From Coptodactyla brooksi (taxonomy: Eukaryota > Arthropoda > Insecta > Coleoptera > Scarabaeidae): DNA of 20,864 nucleotides. The notes under the pieces were generated by a model. The model had not been told where the DNA came from and searched no databases. It saw nothing but the letters and a program-made list of their open reading frames with translations. Below are positions 1-8,939 of this stretch, one piece after another (positions within the stretch are counted from its first letter, which is position 1; every line of letters begins with the position of its first letter). The stretch lies in NCBI GenBank assembly GCA_033557675.1, contig JAWQRM010000631.1, positions 1-20,864 of the forward strand, read 5' to 3'. Position numbers and translations under genes: made by a program.

Positions 1-190
1 TGTCAACTTAATACACAACCTAATAACAAAATACATACCTATTTTTTACCAGCCTACCTTGTTCTTTTTTAATTATACGGATATTTCGGAAACTAAAAAA
101 CTTTTATTAAATTTTTTTTTGCTTAATAATCATTATTTACCACGAGGAATAAATGTACAAGTTTATGCGTATAGGTTGTGAATCACCCTG
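1..190. other. AT-rich sequence, no gene seen
   Basis: I find no exon or RNA gene here. The stretch ends in GAATCACCCTG, directly before a perfect palindrome. Short CAGGGTG/CACCCTG motifs recur near other repeat edges in this window (2836, 3199), so this may be the margin of a transposon-derived repeat. The remaining TMEM115 exons, if lower on this strand, are not visible here. Confidence 0.4.
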
Positions 191-269
191 TATAGTAAGG
201 TGGAATACATAGTAATTTATTTATTTATTTATAAAATAAATAAATTACTATGTATTCCACCTTACTATA
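191..269. repeat. Perfect 36-bp inverted repeat (MITE-like palindrome)
   Basis: Positions 191-226 are the exact reverse complement of 234-269, with a 7-nt spacer. Both ends read TATAGTAAGG outward-in, so the element could be TA-flanked, as in Tc1/mariner-type MITEs. It abuts the start of recognisable Tigger-type transposase sequence, which suggests insertion into or next to that relic. The absence of any arm mismatch suggests a young insertion or recent homogenisation. The MITE assignment is inference. Confidence 0.75.
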
Positions 270-271
270 TA

Positions 272-630
272 ATGCAGGTAAAGATGTTTTTTGGATATTC
301 CTTGGTCCAACCAATGGATCAAGGTGTAATTACAAACTTTAAGGCAAATTACTTGCATTACACCCTTAAAAAACTTGTTGAGAGCGCCAATAGTGAAAAG
401 CAGACACCCATTCAAGAATTTTGAAAAAATGCAGCATAGTAGACGCCATAAATAACACAAAATTAAGTTGGGATGATGTAACAGGAAGCTGTATGAACGG
501 AGTTTGGAAAAAAATATCGCCAGAGGTATGTCAGAAATGCCTCCCTGAAGAAGCAACGCTATCAAGCATTATTCAGGTTACCAATGAAGCAGGCTTGAGC
601 AATGTTGCCCTGAAAGACATAGAAGTAATG
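272..630 (+). pseudogene. Tigger/pogo-type transposase C-terminal fragment (broken)
   Basis: Translation in the frame of 299-325 gives SLVQPMDQGVITNFKANYL. This is the characteristic segment following the DDE catalytic core in Tigger/jerky-like transposases (DDE_1 superfamily), where QPMDQG is highly conserved. The reading frame ends with TGA at 422-424, where a Trp codon would be expected. Homology continues one frame over from 421 as KKCSIVDAINNTK and then NGVWKKISPEVC, which matches the family's C-terminal INxxWKKLxPE region. So at least one substitution and one indel have broken it. Only the C-terminal part is present, and the catalytic core upstream is missing. Homology fades around 630 as sequence leading into the piggyBac relic begins. 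Confidence 0.75.
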
Positions 631-734
631 TTCAATTGTTTCGTAATCATGGAGGTGTCAAATACCCCACTATTTTTCTCGTCAATTTGTTTTGCTTTAC
701 AGCATCTCTGCCATGAGCAGCTCAACTCTAAATG

Positions 735-2263
735 GAGGATCTTGGCGATTTTTGTGATAACGAAAGATTTAAGGATTAGGAATCTGATGATGCTTCAGAA
801 CGTAGTGAACACAACAGTGATACGGAACAATCAGTTTCTCAATCATCAGACTCCGAAGGTGAATTCATTCGAAGCCTATGTTATATTGGCTGTGATGAAT
901 CCACAAAATGGAATGTGCACCAGAGACAAAATGTCAGGACAAGAAGAGAAAATATTGTTGATAAAACGCCTGGAGTAAAAGGTGTAGCAAGAAATGCAAA
1001 AACTGTCATAGATTTCTGGTTATTATTTATCACCAATAAGACAATTCAGTGCATAGCAGACTGCACAAATATATACTTAGAAAAAATGTGAATTAATTAT
1101 TCTCGTGATATGGATTGTAATAACAAACAGTTCCGAAGAAATAAAAGCTTAATTTGACCTTCTATATACGGCAGGTGTAAAAAACTCCCAGCATTTGAAT
1201 GTGAAGGAATTGTGGGTGAATGATGGGACGAGTCCAGAGTGTTTTAGAGCTTGTATGTAATATCACCGCTTCGATATATTGCTGAGGGCCTTACGCTTTA
1301 ACAATATCAATGACAAAATGTAGATAATTTTGCAGCAATAAGACAAATTTTTGACAATTTTGTTAAAAAATGTTTAGAAAATTACCAAGTCGGAGAATAT
1401 ACCACCGTAGATGAAATGTTGCCAGCATTCAGAGGTTGGTGTAAATTTAGACAGTGCATCACCAACAAGCCATCAAAATACGAAATAAAAATTTATTCAC
1501 TTGTGGACTCAAAAATGTATTATACTGCAAACTAGGAGATTTAACCTGGAAAACAACCCGAAGGCCCTTTCCAACAAGACAATCAACCTCCTAGTGTTGT
1601 AAAGAGGCCCACCTCGCCTCTACTAAATACTGGAAGAAATGGTACCTTGGACAATTATTTTACATCTGTGCCATTAGCCTTAGATTTTCTAAAACAAAGA
1701 ACAACAATTGTGAGTACAACAAGAAAAAATAAAACAGAAATTCCCTCTATATTTATACATTCAAAAGATAGGGCACAGTATAGTAGTATGTTTGGACTAT
1801 CTAAGAGTGGCACTTTAGTGTCATATGTACCTAAAAAAAATAAAAACCTTTTGCTGCTCTCCACTCTCCATTTTAGTGACACCATAACAGGTGAATACTG
1901 TAAACCTGAGATAATTACATTTTATAATAGTATGAAAGGTAAAGTTGACACAGTGGACGAACTAATTAGTAATTATGCAGTCTCCAGAATCAGTTGCCGT
2001 TCGTCTTTGACCAAATTCTTTTGCTTGTTGCACATTGCTGGAATAAATAGCCAGATTATCTATAGCGCAACAAATACAGATATACTCTAGAGCAGTGCGT
2101 TCTTATAAAAAATTTAGCATTGGAATTGATGAAGTTACATATGTGTACAAGACTATCTCTCATAAATTTATCATTGCAGCTTTGGACATCAAATCAAAAA
2201 ATAATGGGAATACAAGCTGCGCAGTCTAGCTGCAGTACTAGGGTTTTTGATACTTTAGTATAA
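735..2263 (+). pseudogene. piggyBac-like transposase, nearly full length but broken
   Basis: This is a DDE_Tnp_1_7 (piggyBac/PGBD) transposase relic. An acidic, Ser/Asp-rich N-terminal segment is followed by VRTRRENIVDKTPGVKG (about 930-980), the family's conserved N-terminal block. The three catalytic Asp codons are all retained: TVDEMLPAFRG (D at 1410-1412), LDNYFTSVPLA (D at 1650-1652) and KGKVDTVDEL (D at 1947-1949). The spacings of 80 and 99 codons fit the family. The gene is dead: there are in-frame stops near 777, 1089, 1153 and 1533, frame changes between blocks, and a stop at 2088-2090 after which C-terminal homology (LKNLALELMKLH) continues in another frame to about 2263. No TTAA-flanked termini were recognised. 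The segment 1647-2090 is still open. A 9-nt deletion relative to the minus-strand copy lies near 1886. Confidence 0.88.
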
Positions 2264-2833
2264 ATATTTAGTAGGATAGATTTAAGGTAATTAGTTTTAA
2301 TATGGTTGTTTGGAATATTTAACCTATAGAAATGTAGAAAGAATTTAAACTACTTCACCCAACAATCAATTGAAAATGCTTTACACATGTTTCAGGAACA
2401 ATGTTACCCTGGTCAGAAGCATGAATCAAGTAATAACTGATGCTTCTGGTGGGGGATAATATTGTTGTTGAAATACTTTCAATTGTTTAAATTGTTTATG
2501 CAAATAGTTTTAATGTTGCTTCTAATTTTACTAATATTTTTGAAATCTAAATCAATATCTATTTTTAGTGTAGGTATATTTCATCAAACTTGGCAATAAA
2601 TGTAAATATAATATTATCACATCAAAGACTGTTTTATTCAATGTATTTAGTGACCACTGACGGGTCAAGCTTTTCGAAAAATGCACTTTTTCAGCTTTCA
2701 CTCAATATTTACGTAATGAGAAATACAGGCCGTTCCTAAATATCATGTACAAACGGAAGGGGGTGATTCTTTGGTTTATTTTATGACTGAAACTTCAAAT
2801 AAACTTAGGTCCGCAAACGCTTCGTTACCAATC

Positions 2834-3207
2834 TACAGGGTGTTGCAATTTCAATATTCTGTTAGTTTTTTCTTTGTTACCTCAAATTTTGGAATAAGGT
2901 TCCAAAGTAAGGTTCTAGCGAATTATAGAAAATCGTTTTTTATTTTTTCTTTCTTGATAAGGGTCGGAGATACGAGGAAACTACAAGAGGACAAAAAGTT
3001 TCTAAATAAGATAGAAAATTGATTTTGGGGGGGGGGACATGACCCCTGAAAAAATATCACCCTATAGATTTTGACATCTGTTTGACATATGCAATCATGT
3101 AACTCCTACTGCGTAACCTTATTCCAGAATTTTAGGTAAATACCTCAAAAATTGCAGGAGCTACAGAGAAAAAACTAAAAAAAATATTGAAATTGCAACA
3201 CCCTGTA
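2834..3207. repeat. Palindrome centre with CAGGGTGTTGCAATT inverted ends
   Basis: The segment begins TACAGGGTGTTGCAATTTC and ends with its reverse complement. Similarity of the ends extends inward for about 75 bp. The core (about 2909-3113) is not inverted and includes a run of G near 3027-3036. It sits at the symmetry centre of the larger inverted repeat. It may be a separate small terminal-inverted-repeat element or simply the innermost part of the arms; I cannot tell which from one copy. Confidence 0.6.
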
Positions 3208-3781
3208 GATCGGTAACGAAGCGTTTGTGGACCTAAGTTTATTTAAAATTTCAGTCATAAAATAAACCAAAGAATCACCCCACTCCGTTTGTACATGATA
3301 TTTAGGAACAGCCTGTATTTCTCATTACGTAAATACTAAGTGAAAGATGAAAAAGTGCATTTTTCGAAAAGCTTGACCTGTCAGTGGTCACTATATACAT
3401 TCAATAAAACAGTCTTTGATGTGATAATATTATATTCACATTTATTGCCAATTTAGATGAAATGTACCTACAATAAAAATAGATATTGATTTAGATTTCA
3501 AAAATACTAGTAAAATTAGAAGCAACATTAAAACAATTTGCAGAAACAATTTAAACAATTGAAAGTATTTCATCAACAATGTTATCCCCCACCAGAAGCA
3601 TCAGTTATTAGTTGATTCATGCTTCTGACCAGGGTAACATTGTTCCTGAAACATGTGTAAAGCATTTTCAATTGATTGTTGGGTGAAGTAGTTTCAATCC
3701 TTTCTACATTTCTATAGGTTAAATGTTCCAAACACAACCATATTAAAACTACTTACTTTAAATCTATCCTACTAAATATTT

Positions 3782-4478
3782 ATACTTAAGTATCAAACCC
3801 TACCCTAGTACTGCAGCTAGACTGCGCAGCTTGTACTCCCATTATCTTTTGATTTGATGTCCAAAGCTCCAATGATAAATTTGTGAGAGATAGTCTTGTA
3901 AACATATGTAACTTCATCAATTCCAATGCTAAATTTTTTATAAAAACGCGATGCTCTAGAGTATGTCTGTATTTGTTGCGCTATAGATAATCTGGCTATT
4001 TATTCCAGCAATGTGCAACAAACAAAAGAATTTGGTCAAAGGCGAACGACACCTGATTCTGGAGACTGCATAATTGCTAATTAGTTCGTCCACTGTATCA
4101 ACTTTACCTTTCATACTATTATAAAATGTAATTATATCAAGTTTGCAGTATTCACCTGTTGTTTTGTCTATAGTGTCACTAAAATGGAAAGTGGAGAGCA
4201 GCAGAAGGTTTTTATTTTTTTTAGGTACATATGACACTAAAGTGCCACTCTTAGATAGTCCAAACATACTACTATACTGTGCCCTATCTTTTGTACGTAT
4301 AAATATAGAGGGAATTTCTGTTTTATTTTTTCTTGTTGTACTCACAATTGTTGTGCTTTGTTTTAGAAAATTTAAGGCTAATGGCACAGATGTAAAATAA
4401 TTGTCCAAGGTAATATTTCTTCCAGTATTTACTAGAGGCGAGACGGGTCTCTTTACAACACTAGCAGGTTTATTGCTA
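3782..4478 (-). pseudogene. piggyBac-like transposase C-terminal half inside TMEM115 intron; possible captured exon
   Basis: This is the minus-strand partner of the 735-2263 relic. Open sequence runs from upstream of 4478 to a stop at 3956-3958. It encodes SVVKRPVSPLVNTG, LDNYFTSVPLALNF (second catalytic Asp, codon 4405-4403), KNKTEIPSIF and KGKVDTVDELISNYA (third catalytic Asp, codon 4099-4097). The Asp spacing is 102 codons, as expected for piggyBac. The block with the first catalytic Asp and everything N-terminal to it is absent, so it cannot be an active transposase alone. Unlike the plus-strand copy, this half has no internal stop over about 170 codons. C-terminal homology resumes out of frame beyond the stop to about 3782. 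Similarity to the other copy ends near 4475, a few nucleotides inside a good splice acceptor at 4479-4480 that is in phase with TMEM115 exon 1. It is either intronic debris or a captured exon. Confidence 0.8.
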
Positions 4479-4480
4479 CT
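4479..4480 (-). other. Candidate splice acceptor joining TMEM115 exon 1 to piggyBac sequence
   Basis: On the minus strand a T-rich tract, TTTTCTTTTTTACTTTGACAG, ends at 4479. With the TMEM115 donor (GTAATA, 4548-4547) it defines a 70-nt intron, the same size class as the short introns in the two neighbouring genes (52-72 nt). TMEM115 exon 1 ends with two nucleotides, AG, of a split codon. The next base, T4478, completes AGT (Ser), and translation then continues in the piggyBac frame. Use of this site is a prediction. Confidence 0.5.
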
Positions 4481-4548
4481 GTCAAAGTAAAAAAGAAAAC
4501 ACGAAAATATTCTGCACAACATGGCCGTGTCGCTTATGCGATTATTAC

Positions 4549-5255
4549 CTTGCAAACGTGAAATAGTCCGCCATGTCCCCTCTGGTGCCGTTCGAGTGTC
4601 TCTGATAAAACCTCAGGTACGTCCAACTGATGAGTAATCCGCTCAAGAACATCGTCGGGTAAGTCCCCTCCAAAAGCCCGACGAGCCACAGCAGCAGCGA
4701 CAGGAAGAACACGAGCAACGGGACGTTTCTGTTGCTCAACTTCCCGAGGGGCGTCTTGACCAGTATCAGGTCGGGCATGATCTGTTTAACGGCGACGGAG
4801 ACGCCCGCGATGTACCCGGCCAGGCCGTGGATGTGCACGGAGAAGAGGACGTCCGCGTTGAACGAGAACGCGTACAGCACGAAGTAGAACGCGGTGCTGA
4901 CGACGGCGACGCTCAGGTTGACGATCGCGAAGAACGTGAGCATCTCCGTCTGGCCCCAGAGCGGCTCGATCAGCTTGCCGCAGAGGCCGACCGTCACGAC
5001 GTCCACCAGCACCTCCCAGAAGTGGATCTCGAGGAAGCAGAACGTGAACGCCGTCCATATCCAGAAGGCCGGCGGCATTAGGAGGCCGGGAGTCACGGAA
5101 ATCGCGTGCACCGCCGTCTCCGAATAGGACAGGCAGTACGTGAATATCACGACGGCGCACACGAACTTCACGGACGTGCTGGTATTCCCCAGGAGGGCGG
5201 CCGACTGCTGCTTCAGGTACGGCAGGTTCCTGCCCACCGTCTTCAATATTGCCAT
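4549..5255 (-). CDS. TMEM115: TMEM115-like Golgi membrane protein, exon 1 (partial gene)
   Basis: The exon encodes 235 codons plus two bases. TMEM115 (PL6, DUF1751 family) is a rhomboid-like-fold, non-protease membrane protein of the Golgi, linked in mammals to retrograde transport. Seen here: RNLPYLKQQSAALLGNTS at 9-26, hydrophobic helices at about 30-45, 62-75, 107-130, 140-157 and 180-212, the GKLIEPLWGQTEM motif (93-105), HIHGLAGYIAG (141-151), and GTYPTMFLSG then SWTYLRFYQRH (197-220). It ends in RGDMADYFTFA, exactly where family members continue into their cytosolic C-terminal tail. An AG|GTAATA donor follows; unspliced reading gives Arg and then an immediate stop. The start is supported by an in-frame TAA 15 nt upstream and by N-terminal conservation. 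The family is usually about 350 residues, so roughly a third is missing; the canonical next exon was not found in the window. The exon is markedly GC-rich against its very AT-rich surroundings. The sequence at 3956-4478 could be spliced on in frame. Confidence 0.9.
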
Positions 5256-5460
5256 TATAAAAATAATTTACAGATTCATTTAGGTCTTAACTTATGCACC
5301 ATTGGTGCTATCTTTTCGCTCTGGCCGCGAATTTTCCTATTTTTAAACGGTGCTTAACTGGTTGGCACTGACAGCTCTAACAGTTTTTTTATGACATAAA
5401 CCAAGTAAATACGATAATATTTTTGAATGTAGCCACAGGTACGAGCAACGAAAGTCAAAT
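5256..5460 (-). promoter_or_regulatory. TMEM115 5' flank, one member of a repeated family
   Basis: This immediate upstream region must hold the TMEM115 5' leader and probably its core promoter. I see no convincing TATA box at a normal distance. The sequence is homologous to units starting near 5830, 6240 and 7025. Shared blocks are TAAAAATAATTTA, TTTGCACC or ATGCACC, TTTAAACGGTG-TTAACTGGTTG, CTGACAGCTCTAACA, and ATAGCCACAGGT. The promoter is therefore one unit of the array described next. Confidence 0.6.
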
Positions 5461-7930
5461 CGCCATATTTCCCTAGAATTAGTGACTTTTCCCTAAAGCT
5501 ACCGTTTTTTTCTCTATACCTAGTGATTTTTCTCCCTCAACCTAGTGATTTTTCTTTAGAACTAGTGATATTTCCCTAGAATTAGTGATTTTTTCCTAGA
5601 AATAGTGATTTTTTTCCCTAGAACTAGTGATTTTCCCCTAGAACTAGTGATTTTTTTCACTACACCTAGTGATCTTTCCCTAGAACTAGTGATTTTTTCC
5701 CCTAGACCTACTGATTTTTTTCCCTAGACCTAGTGATTTTTTTCCCTAGACCTAGTGATTTTTTCTCTAAACCTAGGATTTTTTTCCCTAGACGTAAATT
5801 TTTTCCCTCGATGTAAATTTTTTTCGCCATAGCCGAGTGTTTTTCGATATTTAAACCCTGTTTAACTGCTTGTCACTGACAGCTCCAACAATTTTCGTGA
5901 TACTAACGAAGTAAGTATGACAATATTTCGAATATAGCCACAGGTGCAAGTTGCGAAAGACAAATCGTTATCCAACCGTTTTTAACACAGCCTTATTTCC
6001 CTAAAATTAGTGACTTTTCCCTAAAACTACCGATTTCTTCCTTATAACTAGCGATTTTTTCCTAGACTTAGTGATTTTTCTTTCGAGCTTGTAATATTTC
6101 CCTAGAATTAGTGATTTTTCCCTAAAACTAGTGATTTTTCCCTAGAACTGGTGATTTTTTTCACTAAACCTAGTGGTTTTTAACTAGAATTAGCGATTTT
6201 TCTTTAGAATTAGTGATTTTTTTTTCTAGAAATAGATACTTATTTAAAGGAAAAAAATTTAAATAATAAATAATTTATATTAACTTAAATTTTAACTTTT
6301 GCACTGTCGTCGCTACCTCTTCGCCGTAACCGAGTGTTTTTCAATATTTAAACCCTGTTTAACTGGTTATTACTGACAGCTCTAACCATTTTCGTGATAC
6401 AATCGAAATAAGTCTGACAATATTTTGAATATAGCCACAGGTGCAAATTGCGAAAGTCAAATCATTATCCAACCGTTTTTAACGTGGACATATTTCCCTA
6501 GAATTAGTGATTTTTCCCTAAAACTAACGATTTCTTCCTTATAACTAGTGATTTCTACCTAGACTTAGTGATTTTACTTTAGAACTAGTGATATTTCCCT
6601 AGAATTAGTGATTTTTCCCTAGAACTATCGATTTCTTCCTTATAACTAGTGATTTTTACCTAGACTTAGTGATTTTACTTTAGAACTAGTGATATTTCCC
6701 TACAATTAGTGATTTTTCCCTAGAACTACCGATTTCTTCCTTATAACTAGTGATTTTTACCTAAACTTAGTGATTTTACTTTAGAACTAGTGATATTTCC
6801 CTACAATTAGTGATTTTTCCCTAGAACTAGTGATTTTTCCCTACAACTAGTGATTTTTTTTCACTAGACCTAGTGATTTTTTTTCCTAGTCCTAAAAATG
6901 TTCTTCCTACAATTAGAGAAATTCTAGCGAAAGAACTAGTGATTTTTTCCCCGGAAGTAGTGGATTTTAACTAGAGCTTTGCGATTTTTCTCTAGAATTG
7001 GTGATTTTCTCGTAGAAATAGATACTTACTTAAAGGTACAAAATTTAAATAATAAAAATAATTTATATTAACTTAAATTTTAAGTTTTGCACCGTCATCA
7101 CTACTGAGTGTTTTTCGATATTTAAATGGTGGTTAACTGGTTGTCACTAACAGCTCTAACAATTTTCGTGATACAAACGAAATAAGTATGACAATATTTT
7201 GAATATAGCCACAGGTGCAAGTTACGAAAGACAAATCGTTATCCAACCGTTTTTTAACGTGGCCATATTTCCTTAGAATTAGTGACTTTTCCCTAAGACT
7301 GCCGTTTTTTCCCTATAGCTAGTGATTTTTCTCCCTAAACCTAGTGATTTTTCTTTAGAACTAGTGATATTTCCCTAGAATTAGTAATTTTTCCCTATAA
7401 CTAGTGATTTTTTTCACTAAACCTAGTAATTTTTTGTCCCTAGACCTAGTGATTTTTTTCACTAAACCTAGCGATTTTTTTCCCTAGACCTAAAGATTTT
7501 TCCCTAGAGTTAGAGAAATTCTAGTGATTTTTTTCCCCAGAAATAGTGGTTTTTAACTAGAACTAGCGATTTTTCTCTAGAATTGGTGATTTTTCCCTAG
7601 AAATAGAGATTTACTTAAAGTTAAAAAATTAAAATAATAAAAATAATTTATATTAATTTCAACAAGTGACTTTTTCCCATTTAGTGGTTTTTCTCTAGAA
7701 CTAGTGATATTTTCGTAGACCTTGTAATTTTTTTCCATAGAACCAGTGATTTTGACCTAGAACTAGTAATTTATTCCCAAAACTAGCGATTTTAATCTAC
7801 AACTAGTGATTTTTTCCTAGAACTATTGATTTTTTCCTAGAGCTAGTGATTTTTTCCTAGAACTATTGATTTTTTCCTAAAACTGTTGATTTTTTCCTAG
7901 AACTAGTATGTTTTGCCCAGGAACTAGTTT
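5344..7930. repeat. Higher-order array: 5'-flank units alternating with a ~20-bp minisatellite
   Basis: Minisatellite blocks have the approximate consensus CCCTAGAACTAGTGATTTTT, with monomers of about 19-24 bp and dozens of copies. They occupy about 5461-5830, 5996-6228, 6486-7015, 7263-7610 and 7666-7930. They are separated by units carrying TTTAACTGG-TGTCACTGACAGCTC and ATAGCCACAGGTGCAA, whose equivalent positions fall at 5344, 5852, 6349 and 7123, spaced 508, 497 and 774 bp. A linker, TAGAAATAGATACTTA followed by an AT-rich stretch, recurs at about 6222, 7012 and 7595. Monomers vary mostly at the three bases before TAGTGAT. No coding potential is evident. The array lies between the mRpL19 3' end and the TMEM115 start. 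Confidence 0.9.
6528..6830. repeat. Three near-identical 101-bp tandem units within the minisatellite
   Basis: CGATTTCTTCCTTATAACTA begins at 6528, 6629 and 6730, exactly 101 bp apart. Each unit contains five minisatellite monomers in the same order with only a few differences between units. This local block therefore spread by a more recent amplification than the rest of the array. Confidence 0.9.
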
Positions 7931-8839
7931 ATTTGCTTGAATACAGGAAAGTAATTTAGCGCACATTAAGGACAGTACAAAAAGTATTTTGAAATTAATT
8001 TTTATTATATACTGTTTATAGATTCGATGAAAAGGATATACAATTTTAAGAAAAATGCAATATTTTGGAATTTATAAGCGAATGTTTACAATGTGAATCA
8101 AATCTGTACTATTGACATAATAAAAATGATTTATGTTTATTTAAATTTTAAATGAATGTGGTCCAGCAGTTTCCTTTTTTTAAACAGTGTTTAATTGTTT
8201 TAAAAGTGTTTTTTAACATCAGATCGGTGCAATATTTGCTGTACTTGAATAAAGGAAACAAATTTAAGTCTAATACAAAAAGTATTTTGAAATTAATTTG
8301 TTTGATGTAGAGTTTACAATGTGAAAATAATTTTGTTTAATGTTTTAAAATCCAGTATCAAACTGTTATATAAGCCCAGCTTTTCAAGAACAAAAAGAAA
8401 CTTAATTTACATTTTTATATGTAGTTTTCACTGTTTCTTAATTACAATATTTTCTCTTGGTACTAAGTTACTACATTATTTATGGATATAAAAATCATAT
8501 AAAATGTTCCACCTTAAACCAAGCAAACCATTTTTCCCCCCTTGATGATTTAAAAAATGCAAATTTTCATGTTTTAGTTAAAAATCTCTTTAAAAAATTA
8601 TTTTTCGAAATTTTTACCATATTAATTCAACTAATTATCTGTTAATTTAAATATTAAACATTCTCTAGGTCATATTGTAGATCATCTTACTTAAAAGAAG
8701 CACAACATTACTTAAGGATCGTTATTTTCAATTATTTCGTTCTTATAACGAGGCTGCTTAGACATTTATCTATAAATACAATTAATCTTACAATACAAAA
8801 GTATAGCCACAATATTTCTAGTCTCATCTTCAGTTTTTT
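7931..8839. other. AT-rich spacer with a duplicated segment, no gene seen
   Basis: CTTGAATACAGGAAAGTAATTT near 7937 and CTTGAATAAAGGAAACAAATTT near 8243 begin two diverged copies that share TACAAAAAGTATTTTGAAAT, about 306 bp apart. At about 8110-8200, ATTTATGTTTATTTAAATTTTAAAT followed by TTTAAACAGTGTTTAATTG resembles a decayed member of the TMEM115 5'-flank unit. A 62-codon open frame at 8457-8645 shows no recognisable protein features. Confidence 0.5.
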
Positions 8840-8841
8840 TT

Positions 8842-8847
8842 TTTATT
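8842..8847 (-). terminator. mRpL19 polyadenylation signal (AATAAA)
   Basis: AATAAA on the minus strand lies about 93 nt downstream of the mRpL19 stop codon. It is the first canonical hexamer after the stop. Confidence 0.55.
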
Positions 8848-8939
8848 AAAAAGCAAAAGATTTATATTCAATATTACTTTTATAATAAAATATGTCAATA
8901 AGTGTTGAAATCTATATTGAAAATTAAATACAATTACTT

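Larger units (their letters stand above)
1578..4483. repeat. Giant imperfect inverted repeat containing two piggyBac halves tail to tail
   Basis: The arm at about 1578-2908 matches the reverse complement of about 3114-4483, with a dyad centre near 3020. Paired landmarks include CTAGTGTTGTAAAGAG (1591) with its complement ending near 4466, the piggyBac stop regions (2086 and 3959), the CAGAAGCAT hairpin region (2418 and 3592), and TTTTCGAAAAG (2672 and 3362). Each arm carries the C-terminal half of a piggyBac transposase plus about 0.8 kb of 3' sequence. The arms differ by scattered substitutions and small indels, so the duplication is not recent. Only the left arm continues into the N-terminal half of the transposase (735-1577). 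Confidence 0.88.

Noticed and set aside
735..2263. Active piggyBac transposon
   Set aside because: Several in-frame stops and frameshifts are present and no TTAA-flanked terminal repeats were seen, despite all three catalytic Asp codons surviving.
2771..3022. 83-codon plus-strand frame
   Set aside because: It lies in the palindrome's inner arm and core with no protein family signal; the homologous right arm does not preserve it.
4786..5160. 124-codon frame on the minus strand, and 77-84-codon frames on the plus strand, across TMEM115 exon 1
   Set aside because: They are shadow frames created by the exon's high GC content; composition is Arg/Asp/Glu-rich with no domain, and the TMEM115 frame is clearly the real one.
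5461..7930. CRISPR-like array or telomeric repeat
   Set aside because: Monomers are contiguous and variable with no unique spacers, the context is eukaryotic, and the unit is not a known insect telomere repeat.
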